Counted from the first letter of the stretch, positions 1-7,370 are shown. The stretch is 11,572 nucleotides of DNA from Polaromonas sp. (GCA_023259235.1 JAHFQQ010000058.1:1-11572); one strand, 5' to 3'. Program-made: numbers and translations. Notes: generated by a model from the letters alone, not told the origin.

Positions 1-49
1 AACCAGGCATCAAGACTATCGGCCTGGGCAAGGAGATTTGCGCGCGAAT

Positions 50-853
50 TCAGGGCGCCGCCGTTGGCCATCGAGGCTTCCTTTTGTCAATGAAGGCCTG
101 CACTCCTTCCTGCGCGACCGGGTGGACCATGTTGCAGGCCATGCTCTGGCCAGCCATCTGGTAGGCGGCCTCGATGCCGGTTTCGCGTTGCCTGTAAAAA
201 AGCGCCTTGCCCATGGCAACGGCTTCGCGCGGCTTGGACAACACGGCCCGCAAGAGCTTTTCAACCTCGGCGTCGAGCACATCAACCGGCACGACGCGGT
301 TGACCAGGCCGCGCAGCCGCGCCTCATCGGCAGTGATGAACTCACCGGTCAGCAGCATTTCCATGGCTTGCTTGGCAGGAATGTTGCGCACCAGCGGCAC
401 GCTGGGCGTGGCGCAAAACAGACCCACATCGATCCCGTTCACGCCAAAGCTGGCGTGGCTGGCAGCCACCGCCAGATCACATTGCGCCACCAGTTGGCAA
501 CCGGCGGCAGTGGCCAGCCCCTGCACCCTGGCAATCACCGGCACCGGCAGACTCTGGATGCTGAGCATCATGCGCGTGCACTGGGCAAACAGTTTCTGGT
601 AATAGGCCAGTTCAGGCCGGGCGCGCATCTCCTTGAGGTTGTGGCCGGCGCAAAATACCTTGCCTTGCGCCGCAATGACCACCGCCCGTGCCGCGTCATC
701 AATTGCCACGGCATCAAGCGCGGCTTGCAGGGCGCCCAGCATCTCTTCGCTCAGTGCGTTGAACGTGTTGGCCCGGTTCAGGGTGAGGGTATGAACACCG
801 CGCGCATCCTGCGTGTGAAGGACCGGCGACAGATCAGCAGATGACTCGCTCAT
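50..853 (-). CDS. Enoyl-CoA hydratase/isomerase family protein, ECHDC3-like
   Basis: A 267-residue single-domain crotonase-fold protein, normal length for the family. Seen in the sequence: the N-terminal oxyanion-hole segment GKVFCAGHNLKEM, the second glycine-rich segment GLATAAGCQLVAQCD, the segment VGLFCATPSVPLVR, and a C-terminal QEGVQAFIDKRKPRW typical of crotonases. These details match my memory of the human ECHDC3 type more closely than classical hydratases. In classical hydratases two glutamates add water across the double bond. Here the first is glutamine (AAGCQL) and the second lies in VNGIDVG with no glutamate, so ordinary hydratase activity is doubtful; acyl-CoA binding is still expected. 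The start has a good Shine-Dalgarno (complement of 859-864) that overlaps the stop codon of the upstream deacetylase gene, so the two are translationally coupled. The substrate is unknown. Family assignment is secure; reaction is not. Confidence 0.93.
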   Translation of the reverse strand: MSESSADLSPVLHTQDARGVHTLTLNRANTFNALSEEMLGALQAALDAVAIDDAARAVVIAAQGKVFCAGHNLKEMRARPELAYYQKLFAQCTRMMLSIQSLPVPVIARVQGLATAAGCQLVAQCDLAVAASHASFGVNGIDVGLFCATPSVPLVRNIPAKQAMEMLLTGEFITADEARLRGLVNRVVPVDVLDAEVEKLLRAVLSKPREAVAMGKALFYRQRETGIEAAYQMAGQSMACNMVHPVAQEGVQAFIDKRKPRWPTAAP

Positions 854-862
854 GACAGACTC

Positions 863-1828
863 CTATAGATCAGCCAGCACGCGAATGTGCGCTTCGACGC
901 TGCGTGCCAATGCGCTGAGGCAGTAGCCACCTTCGAGCGACGAGACGATGCGGCCCCTGGCGTGGCGCCTGGCCACGTCCTTGATGCGCTGGGTGATCCA
1001 GGCGTAATCCTGCTCGACCAGGCCCAATTGACCCATGTCATCCTCGCGGTGCCCGTCAAACCCGGCACAGATGAAAATCATTTCGGGCTTGAACGCTTCC
1101 AGGCGCGGAATCCACATCATCTCGATCAAATCGCGTATTTCCATGCCCTTGGTATAGGCCGGCACCGGCAGGTTCACCATGTTGCCGTCCCGATGGTCCG
1201 GCGACGTGTCGGCGCCGCTGAAGGGATAAAACGGATGCTGAAAAAAGCTGACCATCAATATGCGGTTATCACCCCGGATGATGTCCTCGGTGCCGTTGCC
1301 GTGGTGCACGTCAAAATCAGCAATGGCCACGCGCTTGAGGCCGTGGCGTTCCAGCGCGTACTTGGCCGCAATGGCAATGTTGTTGAAAAAGCAAAACCCC
1401 ATGGCCTTGTTGCGTTGGGCATGGTGGCCCGGTGGGCGCACGGCGCAAAAGGCGTTTCCCATCTCGCCGGCGAGCACCGCGTCTGTGGCGGCAAGGGCTG
1501 CGCCGGCGGCGCGCAAGGCGGCGCGCCATGTATGCACGTTGAGCGAGGTATCAGGATCAATCTGCACATGGGCCGGACCACCCGCCAAAATATCCTCGGC
1601 CAGACCGTCACTCAAGCCGCGAATCGCCGACACCAGCATGCGGTCGTGCGCCAGTTCCAGGTCGCCAAGCGGCGCCAGCGGAGCCTCGCGCCGCTCCAGC
1701 GCATCACCCACGCCGGTGATCAGCAGCCGGTCTTCAATGGCATCGAGTCGCTCCGGGCACTCCGGGTGTCCTGGGCCCATTTCGTGCTTCCAGCAGTCTT
1801 TGTGTGTGAAATAACCGGTCGCGTTCAT
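863..1828 (-). CDS. Histone deacetylase family protein (class II HDAC-like zinc amidohydrolase)
   Basis: A 321-residue arginase/deacetylase-fold enzyme, expected to hydrolyse acetyl-amide bonds (acetyl-lysine, acetylpolyamine or similar small amides) in the cytoplasm. All hallmark motifs are visible: the N-terminal HPECPERL; RPPGHHA with the catalytic histidine pair at 135-136; GFCFFNN at 144-150; DFDVHHGNGT at 171-180, supplying zinc ligands D173 and H175; AGFDGH with zinc ligand D258; and EGGY with the transition-state tyrosine Y302. The catalytic set is complete, so the enzyme should be active. It is the first gene of a minus-strand pair; the ECHDC3-like gene starts 9 bp after its stop. 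Its start codon shares bases with a possible ATG of the divergent moxR gene, and no Shine-Dalgarno is visible upstream. The physiological substrate cannot be told from the sequence. Confidence 0.95.
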   Translation of the reverse strand: MNATGYFTHKDCWKHEMGPGHPECPERLDAIEDRLLITGVGDALERREAPLAPLGDLELAHDRMLVSAIRGLSDGLAEDILAGGPAHVQIDPDTSLNVHTWRAALRAAGAALAATDAVLAGEMGNAFCAVRPPGHHAQRNKAMGFCFFNNIAIAAKYALERHGLKRVAIADFDVHHGNGTEDIIRGDNRILMVSFFQHPFYPFSGADTSPDHRDGNMVNLPVPAYTKGMEIRDLIEMMWIPRLEAFKPEMIFICAGFDGHREDDMGQLGLVEQDYAWITQRIKDVARRHARGRIVSSLEGGYCLSALARSVEAHIRVLADL

Positions 1829-1859
1829 GACTGAAAAATTTTACGGTAAGGTTGATGGC

Positions 1860-2780
1860 ATGCACGTCAAAGAAAAACTCCAAGCGCTCCTGAATCAGCT
1901 TAACACGGTCATCGTCGGCAAACCGGCGCAGGTGAGCGATTGTGTCGCCTGCCTGCTTGCAGGTGGTCATTTGCTGATCGAGGATGTGCCCGGCGTCGGG
2001 AAAACCACCCTCGCCCATGCGCTGTCGCGTTCATTCGGCCTGCAGTTTTCACGGGTGCAATTTACCGCCGATCTGATGCCCAGCGACCTCTCGGGCGTCT
2101 CGATTTACGAGCGCCAGAAGGAGAGTTTTGTGTTTCACCCAGGGCCGGTCTTTGCCCAGGTGCTGCTGGCCGATGAAATCAATCGGGCCAGCCCCAAGAC
2201 GCAGAGCGCCCTGCTTGAAGCCATGGAAGAAAAGCAGGTCACCGTTGAGGGCGAAACGCGGCCGTTGCCCGTGCCGTTTTTTGTGATTGCCACGCAAAAC
2301 CCGCACGACCAGCTCGGCACCTACGCCCTGCCCGAATCGCAGATGGACCGTTTTCACATGCGGATTTCGCTGGGCTACCCCGACCGGACCGCCGAGCGCG
2401 AACTGCTCAAGGGCAGCGACCGGCGCGAAATGGTGGACAAGCTGCCACCGGTGCTGGCGCCACACGACCTGCTCGAGCTGCAACAATTGGCCATGCAGAT
2501 GCATACGGCGGAGCCACTGTTGAGCTACCTGCAGGACCTGATTGCGGCAACGCGCTCGGGCCGCTGGTTCTTGCAGGGCCTGAGCCCGCGTGCCGGCATC
2601 GCCATCATGCGCGCCGCCAAGGTGCAGGCGTTCCTGAGCGGGCGGGACTACGTGGCGCCCGATGACATCGCCGCCGTGCTGCCGCAAACCGCCGCGCACC
2701 GCCTGATTCCCGTCAGCGACGCGGGACGCGGCGCGGTCGAGCAGGTGCGCGCCATGCTCGACGCCGTGCCGCTGCCATGA
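1860..2780 (+). CDS. MoxR-family AAA+ ATPase
   Basis: A cytoplasmic AAA+ ATPase of the MoxR group, thought to act as a chaperone or activator for partner proteins encoded beside it. From the ATG at 1860 it is 306 residues. Visible motifs: Walker A VPGVGKTT (lysine about residue 48), Walker B LLADEINRA (D105, E106), sensor 1 IATQNP (N147), the conserved PESQMDRF arginine region, and a sensor 2-like LSPRAG in the C-terminal lid. An in-frame ATG at 1827 would add 11 residues, but it shares bases with the divergent deacetylase start and has no Shine-Dalgarno. The ATG at 1860 has only a weak AAGG upstream and fits the usual family N-terminus better. The 3' end overlaps the DUF58 gene by ATGA (2777-2780), showing translational coupling. 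The MoxR-DUF58-transglutaminase order is common in proteobacteria. Confidence 0.93.
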   Translation: MHVKEKLQALLNQLNTVIVGKPAQVSDCVACLLAGGHLLIEDVPGVGKTTLAHALSRSFGLQFSRVQFTADLMPSDLSGVSIYERQKESFVFHPGPVFAQVLLADEINRASPKTQSALLEAMEEKQVTVEGETRPLPVPFFVIATQNPHDQLGTYALPESQMDRFHMRISLGYPDRTAERELLKGSDRREMVDKLPPVLAPHDLLELQQLAMQMHTAEPLLSYLQDLIAATRSGRWFLQGLSPRAGIAIMRAAKVQAFLSGRDYVAPDDIAAVLPQTAAHRLIPVSDAGRGAVEQVRAMLDAVPLP

Positions 2781-3877
2781 AGTTTCATGCCGAGACCAGT
2801 GAACGCGGCGCCAAGCCGCCCCAGGCAAGTTCAATCCCTTCGAGGAACGGCACGGTACGCGAAGCGACCGGCGCGGCAGCAACGTTCCTCAGCGGACGAT
2901 TTCAACAGTGGTTTGAAAACCGCCTGCCGTTGTCTGACCACGTCACCCTGACCCAGCGTACCGTCTACATCCTGCCGACCCGGCCCGGACTGATGCTCGG
3001 CGTGACGCTGCTGGTGCTGCTGGTGGCATCCATCAACTACCAGCTAAACCTGGGCTATCTGCTGACATTCTTGCTGGCTGGCAGTGCGCTGGTGGGCATG
3101 CACGTCAGTCACGCCACGCTGCGTGGCCTTGCAATGAATTTGATAGCGCCATCCGCACGTTATGCGGGGGCTACCGCTACTTTTGATGTCACACTCACGA
3201 ATGCCCGCCGGACTGCCCGCTACGGTATTGGAGTGAGCGTCCTCACTCCACAGGATATGGGTGGGCAAAAAAGCCGCGAGCGGCACTGGGCCTGGACCGA
3301 CGTGCCGGCACAAGGCGCCAGCGTGGTGCAGGTGGCTTTCACACCGCGGCAGCGCGGTCTGCACCGCCTGCCCACGCTGACCGCCGAAACCCGCTTTCCG
3401 CTCGGCACTTTCCGGGTCTGGACGGTCTGGCGGCCCGCGGCGCAGATGCTGGTCTATCCGGCGCCTGAGCCGAGTCCGCCGCCTCTGCCGCCAGGCGAAC
3501 CCCGTTCCGGCGGCACGGCAGCGCCAGTGCGGGCGCAGAGCACGGGTGAATTTGACGGCGTGCGGGCCTACCGGCGCGGCGATCCCATGAAACTGGTGGT
3601 TTGGAAGAAGGCCGTCAACGCCCTCTCATCTGACGGGGCGGGCGGCACCCTTGTCGTGCGTGACACCCAGCAAGCCCAGCGCCATGAGCTGTGGCTCGAT
3701 TTCATGCAGGCGAACGCCGTCGGCACCGAGCAAAAACTCGCGCGGCTGTGCGCCTGGATTCTCCAGGCTGACAAACTGGGCCTGGACTACGGCCTGCGCC
3801 TGCCGGGGCTGGAGATCAAGCCAGCCAGCGGCGAGGCCCACAAGCGGCAATGCCTGGAGGCGCTGGCCCTATGCTGA
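2777..3877 (+). CDS. DUF58 domain-containing membrane protein
   Basis: A 366-residue protein encoded between MoxR and the transglutaminase. The first 60 or so residues are polar and are an N-terminal extension compared with what I expect of the family. Two adjacent hydrophobic segments follow, about 70-87 (GLMLGVTLLVLLVASI) and 91-110, forming a membrane hairpin. The soluble C-terminal half carries the DUF58 signature EFDGVRAYRRGDPMK followed by VVWKKAV, a region with von Willebrand A-like character in related proteins. The function is not established; it is probably the partner that MoxR remodels. The start is chosen from the ATGA overlap with moxR. The last bases overlap the start of the transglutaminase gene (ATG at 3871). 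A hairpin-forming segment resembling a Comamonadaceae interspersed repeat lies in frame at residues 121-136. Confidence 0.9.
   Translation: MKFHAETSERGAKPPQASSIPSRNGTVREATGAAATFLSGRFQQWFENRLPLSDHVTLTQRTVYILPTRPGLMLGVTLLVLLVASINYQLNLGYLLTFLLAGSALVGMHVSHATLRGLAMNLIAPSARYAGATATFDVTLTNARRTARYGIGVSVLTPQDMGGQKSRERHWAWTDVPAQGASVVQVAFTPRQRGLHRLPTLTAETRFPLGTFRVWTVWRPAAQMLVYPAPEPSPPPLPPGEPRSGGTAAPVRAQSTGEFDGVRAYRRGDPMKLVVWKKAVNALSSDGAGGTLVVRDTQQAQRHELWLDFMQANAVGTEQKLARLCAWILQADKLGLDYGLRLPGLEIKPASGEAHKRQCLEALALC
3136..3185. repeat. Interspersed-repeat-like hairpin inside the DUF58 gene
   Basis: The stretch has a nested inverted repeat. TAGCGCC (3144-3150) faces GGGGCTA (3167-3173) with one mismatch, and CCGCA (3153-3157) pairs with TGCGG (3163-3167) around a 5-base loop; the two right arms share base 3167, so the full structure needs a small adjustment there. 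The flanks (aatttgatagc on the left, gctac and ctactttt on the right) resemble a short palindromic repeat I recall as scattered through Comamonadaceae genomes. It is read in frame as NLIAPSARYAGATATF. The inverted repeat is seen; family membership is from memory and unverified. Confidence 0.45.
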
Positions 3878-5895
3878 AGCCGGTGCTGCCGCTAGCCCCG
3901 GCGCTGCGCAACCTGCCGCGCGACACCCGGGACACACTGTTCCTGCTGGCGGTGATTGCCTGGGTGCTGCTGCCACAGGCAAGCCGGCTGCCGCTGTGGT
4001 GCAGCGCCGGCGCCGGCGCGGTGCTGCTGTGGCGCGGCGCGCTGGCGCTGCAGGCGCGGCCGCTGCCCGGCAAGTGGTGGCTGCTGGCCGTGCTGGTTAC
4101 GATGCTTGGCGCGACATTTGCCACGCACGGCACGCTGCTGGGACGCGACGCAGGCGTCACCATGCTGGTGGTGCTGCTGACGCTCAAGACACTGGAACTG
4201 CGCGCCCGGCGCGATGCCTTCGTGGTTTTTTTCCTCGGTTTTTTTTGCATGCTGAGCAATTTTTTCTACTCGCAGTCACTGCTGACGGCTTTCAGCATGG
4301 TGCTGGCCTTGCTCGGCCTGCTGACCGCCCTGGTCAATGCCCATCTGCCAGTAGGCAAACCACCGCTGGCCCAGGCCGCCAAAACTGCGGGCTGGATGGC
4401 CCTGCTCGGCGCGCCCATCATGCTGGTGCTGTTTTTGCTGTTTCCACGCCTGGCTCCCTTGTGGGGCGTACCCAGCGACGCCATGACAGGGCGCAGCGGC
4501 CTGAGCGCGACCATGCGGGTAGGCAATATCGCCAGCCTGGCGCTGGACGACAGCGTTGCCATGCGTATCCGGTTTGAAGGCAACGCGCCGCCGCAGCGCG
4601 ACCTTTATTTCCGCGGACCGGTGCTTTCCAGCTTTGACGGCCGCCTCTGGAAGCCGCTGCACGACAGCCTGCCATCGCGCCTTGCGCTACCAGCCAATTT
4701 GCAGGTGTTCGGCAAGCCGGTTGACTACGAAGTCACGCTGGAACCCACCAACCAGCCCTGGCTTATCGTGCTGGACGCCGCCGCGCAAAGCCCCGCGCTG
4801 CCCGGCTACCGCAGCACCATGGAACCCGATCTGCAGTGGCTGGTCCAGCGGCCCATCACCGACCTGGTGCGCTACAAGGCGCAAAGCTACCCCGCGTTCA
4901 GGCATGGGCCAGTGCAGCCCGTGGCTGGCTTGCAGGCTTTTGTTGAGCTGCCGCCAGGCTTTAACCCGCGCACACTGGCGCTGGCCAATGAAATCCGGCG
5001 CGATCCGCGTTACGCCCAGGCCGATGCGCGCGCGCTGGTGCAGGCGGTGCTCGAGCGGCTGCGCACTGGCGGCTACAGCTACACGCTGGACCCCGGCGTG
5101 TACGGGCAGGACACCGCCGACGAATTCTGGTTTGACCGCAAGGAAGGTTTTTGCGAGCACATCGCCTCCAGCTTTATCATCCTGATGCGCGCGATGGGCA
5201 TACCAGCGCGTATCGTGACCGGCTACCAGGGCGGCGAGCGCAACAGCGTTGACGGCTTCTGGATCGTGCGCCAAAGCGATGCCCATGCCTGGGCCGAAGT
5301 CTGGCAGGCTGGCCAGGGCTGGGTACGGGTGGATCCCACGGCGGCCGTGGCGCCCGGGCGCATTGGAACTTTCCAGCGGCTGGCTGCGCCGCAGGGCGTA
5401 GTAGCGCAGGCCCTTGGCAACTTCAGCCCCACGCTGTCGGCGCAAATGCGTGCCATCTGGGAGGCGGTGAACAACAGCTGGAACCAGCGCGTTCTGAACT
5501 ACACCCAGGGCAGGCAGCTTGAACTGCTGAAAGACATCGGTTTTGAGTCCCCAAGCTGGCAGGACCTGAGCTACCTGCTCATCGCCATCGTCGTTGTGGC
5601 GAGCCTGGTGGGCGCCGCATGGACACTCTGGGAGCGCAGCCAGCACGACCCCTGGCTGCGCCTGCTGGCGCGGGTGCGCAAGCGCCTGGCGCAGGACGGC
5701 ATTGAAAGCACGGCGGCGACCTCACCGCGCCAGTTGGCCCGGCAGGTGCTGGCCAGATACGGCAGCGCGGGACAGGCCCTGCATGACTGGCTGATGGCGC
5801 TGGAGCTGCAGCGTTACGCGAGTTCATCGGCCAGCCAGCCCATGGCACTGACCCAACTCAGGCAACAATTGAGCCAACTGACGTGGCCTGCCTAA
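3871..5895 (+). CDS. tgpA: TgpA-like membrane transglutaminase (DUF3488 and transglutaminase core, DUF4129 C-terminus)
   Basis: A 674-residue inner-membrane protein. The N-terminal about 190 residues hold five to seven hydrophobic segments (DUF3488 type). A periplasmic part follows with a transglutaminase/cysteine-protease core whose triad is complete: C428 in GFCEHIASSF, H472 in DAHAWAEVW and D488 in RVDPTAAV. A last membrane helix lies about 567-587 (SYLLIAIVVVASLVG), followed by a cytoplasmic DUF4129-like tail ending in LRQQLSQLTWPA. TgpA of Pseudomonas aeruginosa has this architecture and is reported as important for growth; the substrate is unclear. The ATG at 3871 has GGAGG at 3856-3860 and overlaps the DUF58 stop. 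An in-frame ATG at 3850 would add seven residues and is less likely. Two thymine runs (4226-4232 and 4239-4246) sit inside a membrane segment. Confidence 0.92.
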   Translation: MLKPVLPLAPALRNLPRDTRDTLFLLAVIAWVLLPQASRLPLWCSAGAGAVLLWRGALALQARPLPGKWWLLAVLVTMLGATFATHGTLLGRDAGVTMLVVLLTLKTLELRARRDAFVVFFLGFFCMLSNFFYSQSLLTAFSMVLALLGLLTALVNAHLPVGKPPLAQAAKTAGWMALLGAPIMLVLFLLFPRLAPLWGVPSDAMTGRSGLSATMRVGNIASLALDDSVAMRIRFEGNAPPQRDLYFRGPVLSSFDGRLWKPLHDSLPSRLALPANLQVFGKPVDYEVTLEPTNQPWLIVLDAAAQSPALPGYRSTMEPDLQWLVQRPITDLVRYKAQSYPAFRHGPVQPVAGLQAFVELPPGFNPRTLALANEIRRDPRYAQADARALVQAVLERLRTGGYSYTLDPGVYGQDTADEFWFDRKEGFCEHIASSFIILMRAMGIPARIVTGYQGGERNSVDGFWIVRQSDAHAWAEVWQAGQGWVRVDPTAAVAPGRIGTFQRLAAPQGVVAQALGNFSPTLSAQMRAIWEAVNNSWNQRVLNYTQGRQLELLKDIGFESPSWQDLSYLLIAIVVVASLVGAAWTLWERSQHDPWLRLLARVRKRLAQDGIESTAATSPRQLARQVLARYGSAGQALHDWLMALELQRYASSSASQPMALTQLRQQLSQLTWPA

Positions 5896-5923
5896 AACCG
5901 GATTGGCCACTCACTTGCCTCAC

Positions 5924-7024
5924 ATGAAACTTCCAACATTTCTTCGCCATTTCAAGTTAGCTATATTATTAATAGCTACTACCGCTTGTTCATCCTGGGC
6001 CGGAAACGCAAAGCCCTTCAAGAAAACAGTCGTTTCCAGCGTTGCCCAAGCCGAGCGCCCGCTGTATGCCACGCGCCCCGAGGTGATGCAGTTTGCGGAC
6101 GACCTGGCTGGCAGGCGCGACCTCGATCCCGCCTGGGTACGCAGCGTGCTGGGCCAGGCGCGTTTCATCCCCGCCGTGGCGCGCTTGATGCAGCCACCTG
6201 TCCAGACCTTTGTAAAAAACTGGCGCGCCTACCGCAGCCGTTTCATCGACCCCATCCGCATTGCGGCGGGCGTGCACTTCTGGCAGGAAAATCAGGCCGC
6301 ACTGACCCGCGCTGAAGAAGAGTACGGCGTGCCCGCTGAAATCATCGTCGGCATCATTGGCGTGGAAACCATTTACGGCCGCAACACCGGCAGCTTTGGG
6401 GTGATGGACGCGCTGGCCACGCTGGCGTTCGACTTTCCGGCCAGCCACCCGCGCGCCAGTGAGCGCAGCGAGTTCTTTAAAGGCGAAATCGAGCAGTTCT
6501 TGACGCTGGAAAGCCGCCGTGGCGCCACCCCGATGGAGACCCTTGAAATCAAGGGCAGCTATGCCGGCGCCATGGGCATGCCGCAGTTCATGCCGTCAAG
6601 CTGGAGCAAGTACGCGGTGGATTTTGACGGCGACGGCAGCATCGACCTCTGGAACAGCCCGGCCGACGTGATCGGCTCGGTCGCCAACTATTTCAAGACC
6701 TTCGGCTGGCAGCCGGGCATGCCCACATACTACCCCGTGAGCTTTGATGCCAGCCGCCTGGATATGGACGCGCTACTGGCGCCCGACATTTTGCCGACCT
6801 TCAGCGTCGCCAGCTTCACAGACAAAGGCGCGGTGCTGGAAGGCGCAGCACTGCAGCACAAAGGGCCACTGGCCTTGATCGAGCTGCTCAACGGCCCGGA
6901 TGCCCCCACGTATGTGGCCGGCACCGAAAACTTTTACGCCATCACCCGCTACAACTGGAGCAGTTACTACGCCATGGCGGTGATCGAGCTGGGGCGGGAA
7001 GTAGCGGCGCGGGTGAAGCCGTAA
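5924..7024 (+). CDS. mltB: Lytic murein transglycosylase B (MltB family)
   Basis: A 366-residue periplasmic muramidase that cleaves the MurNAc-GlcNAc bond of peptidoglycan to form 1,6-anhydromuramic acid. Seen in the sequence: an N-terminal export signal (MKLPTFLRHFKLAILLIATTACSS) with a cysteine at residue 22 that only loosely fits a lipobox, so lipidation is uncertain; the catalytic glutamate E148 in IIGVETIYGRNTG; the substrate-binding stretch GSYAGAMGMPQFMPSSW; and an EF-hand-like calcium loop DFDGDGSIDLW at 233-243, as in E. coli Slt35/MltB, followed by GSVANYF. An upstream in-frame TTG at 5903 would add seven residues. I prefer the ATG at 5924 because it gives a normal signal peptide, although no strong Shine-Dalgarno precedes either. 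It lies 28 bp after the transglutaminase gene and is probably cotranscribed. Part of the signal peptide is encoded by an AT-rich inverted repeat. Confidence 0.93.
   Translation: MKLPTFLRHFKLAILLIATTACSSWAGNAKPFKKTVVSSVAQAERPLYATRPEVMQFADDLAGRRDLDPAWVRSVLGQARFIPAVARLMQPPVQTFVKNWRAYRSRFIDPIRIAAGVHFWQENQAALTRAEEEYGVPAEIIVGIIGVETIYGRNTGSFGVMDALATLAFDFPASHPRASERSEFFKGEIEQFLTLESRRGATPMETLEIKGSYAGAMGMPQFMPSSWSKYAVDFDGDGSIDLWNSPADVIGSVANYFKTFGWQPGMPTYYPVSFDASRLDMDALLAPDILPTFSVASFTDKGAVLEGAALQHKGPLALIELLNGPDAPTYVAGTENFYAITRYNWSSYYAMAVIELGREVAARVKP
5958..5978. repeat. AT-rich inverted repeat in the mltB signal-peptide region
   Basis: TAGCTAT (5958-5964) and ATAGCTA (5972-5978) form a perfect 7-base inverted repeat around a 7-base AT-only spacer. 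The following bases (ctaccgcttgttc) continue the resemblance to the Comamonadaceae-type repeat seen in the DUF58 gene. In frame it encodes the hydrophobic core of the signal peptide (LAILLIAT). The inverted repeat is certain; its origin as an interspersed repeat is inference. Confidence 0.5.
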
Positions 7025-7370
7025 CTCCACCGGCCCCGGCTCTGACGAGAACAACCCCCCGGGGAAGCTACAGCCAGGGCAGCAGGCACCTCCACACCAG
7101 CAGCGCCCACTTCCCGGTGATGCTTCCAGGCCGCCTGGGTCAACCCCTCGTCAAACGCATGCTCTCATTGAGCGACGGCGGTAATGTCAAATTTCACTGA
7201 CCTCACTGTCAAATCCGACGGTACAGTTCACTTTACCAGGCTTCCTTCACCAAGTTTGATCTGGATCAGTGAATTCGATAGTTGGAAACATGACATTGCT
7301 CCCCATTGCTGGACATGAACCAGAAACAGGTTTACGGTATCGGACCAACCTTTACTCCAAGGAGATCAGC
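7025..7370 (+). promoter_or_regulatory. Leader/promoter region of the E1-lipoyl operon
   Basis: About 346 bases without a supported gene lie between mltB and the E1 alpha start. The only clear pattern is a direct repeat, TGTCAAAT at 7185-7192 and again at 7207-7214, start-to-start 22 bases, about two helical turns, as expected for a regulator binding the same face of DNA. No convincing sigma-70 or sigma-54 (GG-N10-GC) promoter was found by eye. An in-frame ATG at 7269 would extend E1 alpha by 34 residues, but that extension is not family-like and lacks a Shine-Dalgarno, so I treat 7269-7370 as untranslated leader. Sequence composition is less GC-rich in 7184-7290 than in the genes. Confidence 0.4.
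7359..7364 (+). promoter_or_regulatory. Shine-Dalgarno deciding the E1 alpha start
   Basis: AAGGAG sits six bases before the ATG at 7371. It decides for this start over the in-frame ATG at 7269, and the protein from 7371 begins in the usual place for the E1 alpha family. Confidence 0.85.

Noticed and set aside
1..49. Possible end of a neighbouring gene at the left edge.
   Set aside because: Too short to recognise; an open plus-strand frame passes through but runs on into the antisense of the crotonase without a motif.
38..844. Long plus-strand open frame opposite the crotonase gene.
   Set aside because: The protein is histidine- and arginine-rich with no motif; it is an antisense shadow of a clear crotonase.
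887..1834. Long plus-strand open frame opposite the deacetylase gene.
   Set aside because: The minus strand carries every HDAC motif in order; the plus-strand frame shows none and is a shadow.
7050..7165. A minus-strand stretch that reads as a short protein-like segment (FDEGLTQAAWKHHREVG), perhaps a gene remnant.
   Set aside because: No recognisable family, no start with a ribosome site, and too short to support; chance open frame in GC-rich DNA is as likely.
7278..7302. Possible sigma-54 promoter (TTGG ... TTGCT) before the E1 operon, as in known aco operons.
   Set aside because: The spacing between GG and GC is 12 bases, not the required 10, and the rest of the consensus is poor.
7269..7370. 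ATG at 7269 as the start of E1 alpha.
   Set aside because: No Shine-Dalgarno and no family-like sequence, while 7371 has AAGGAG at ideal spacing.
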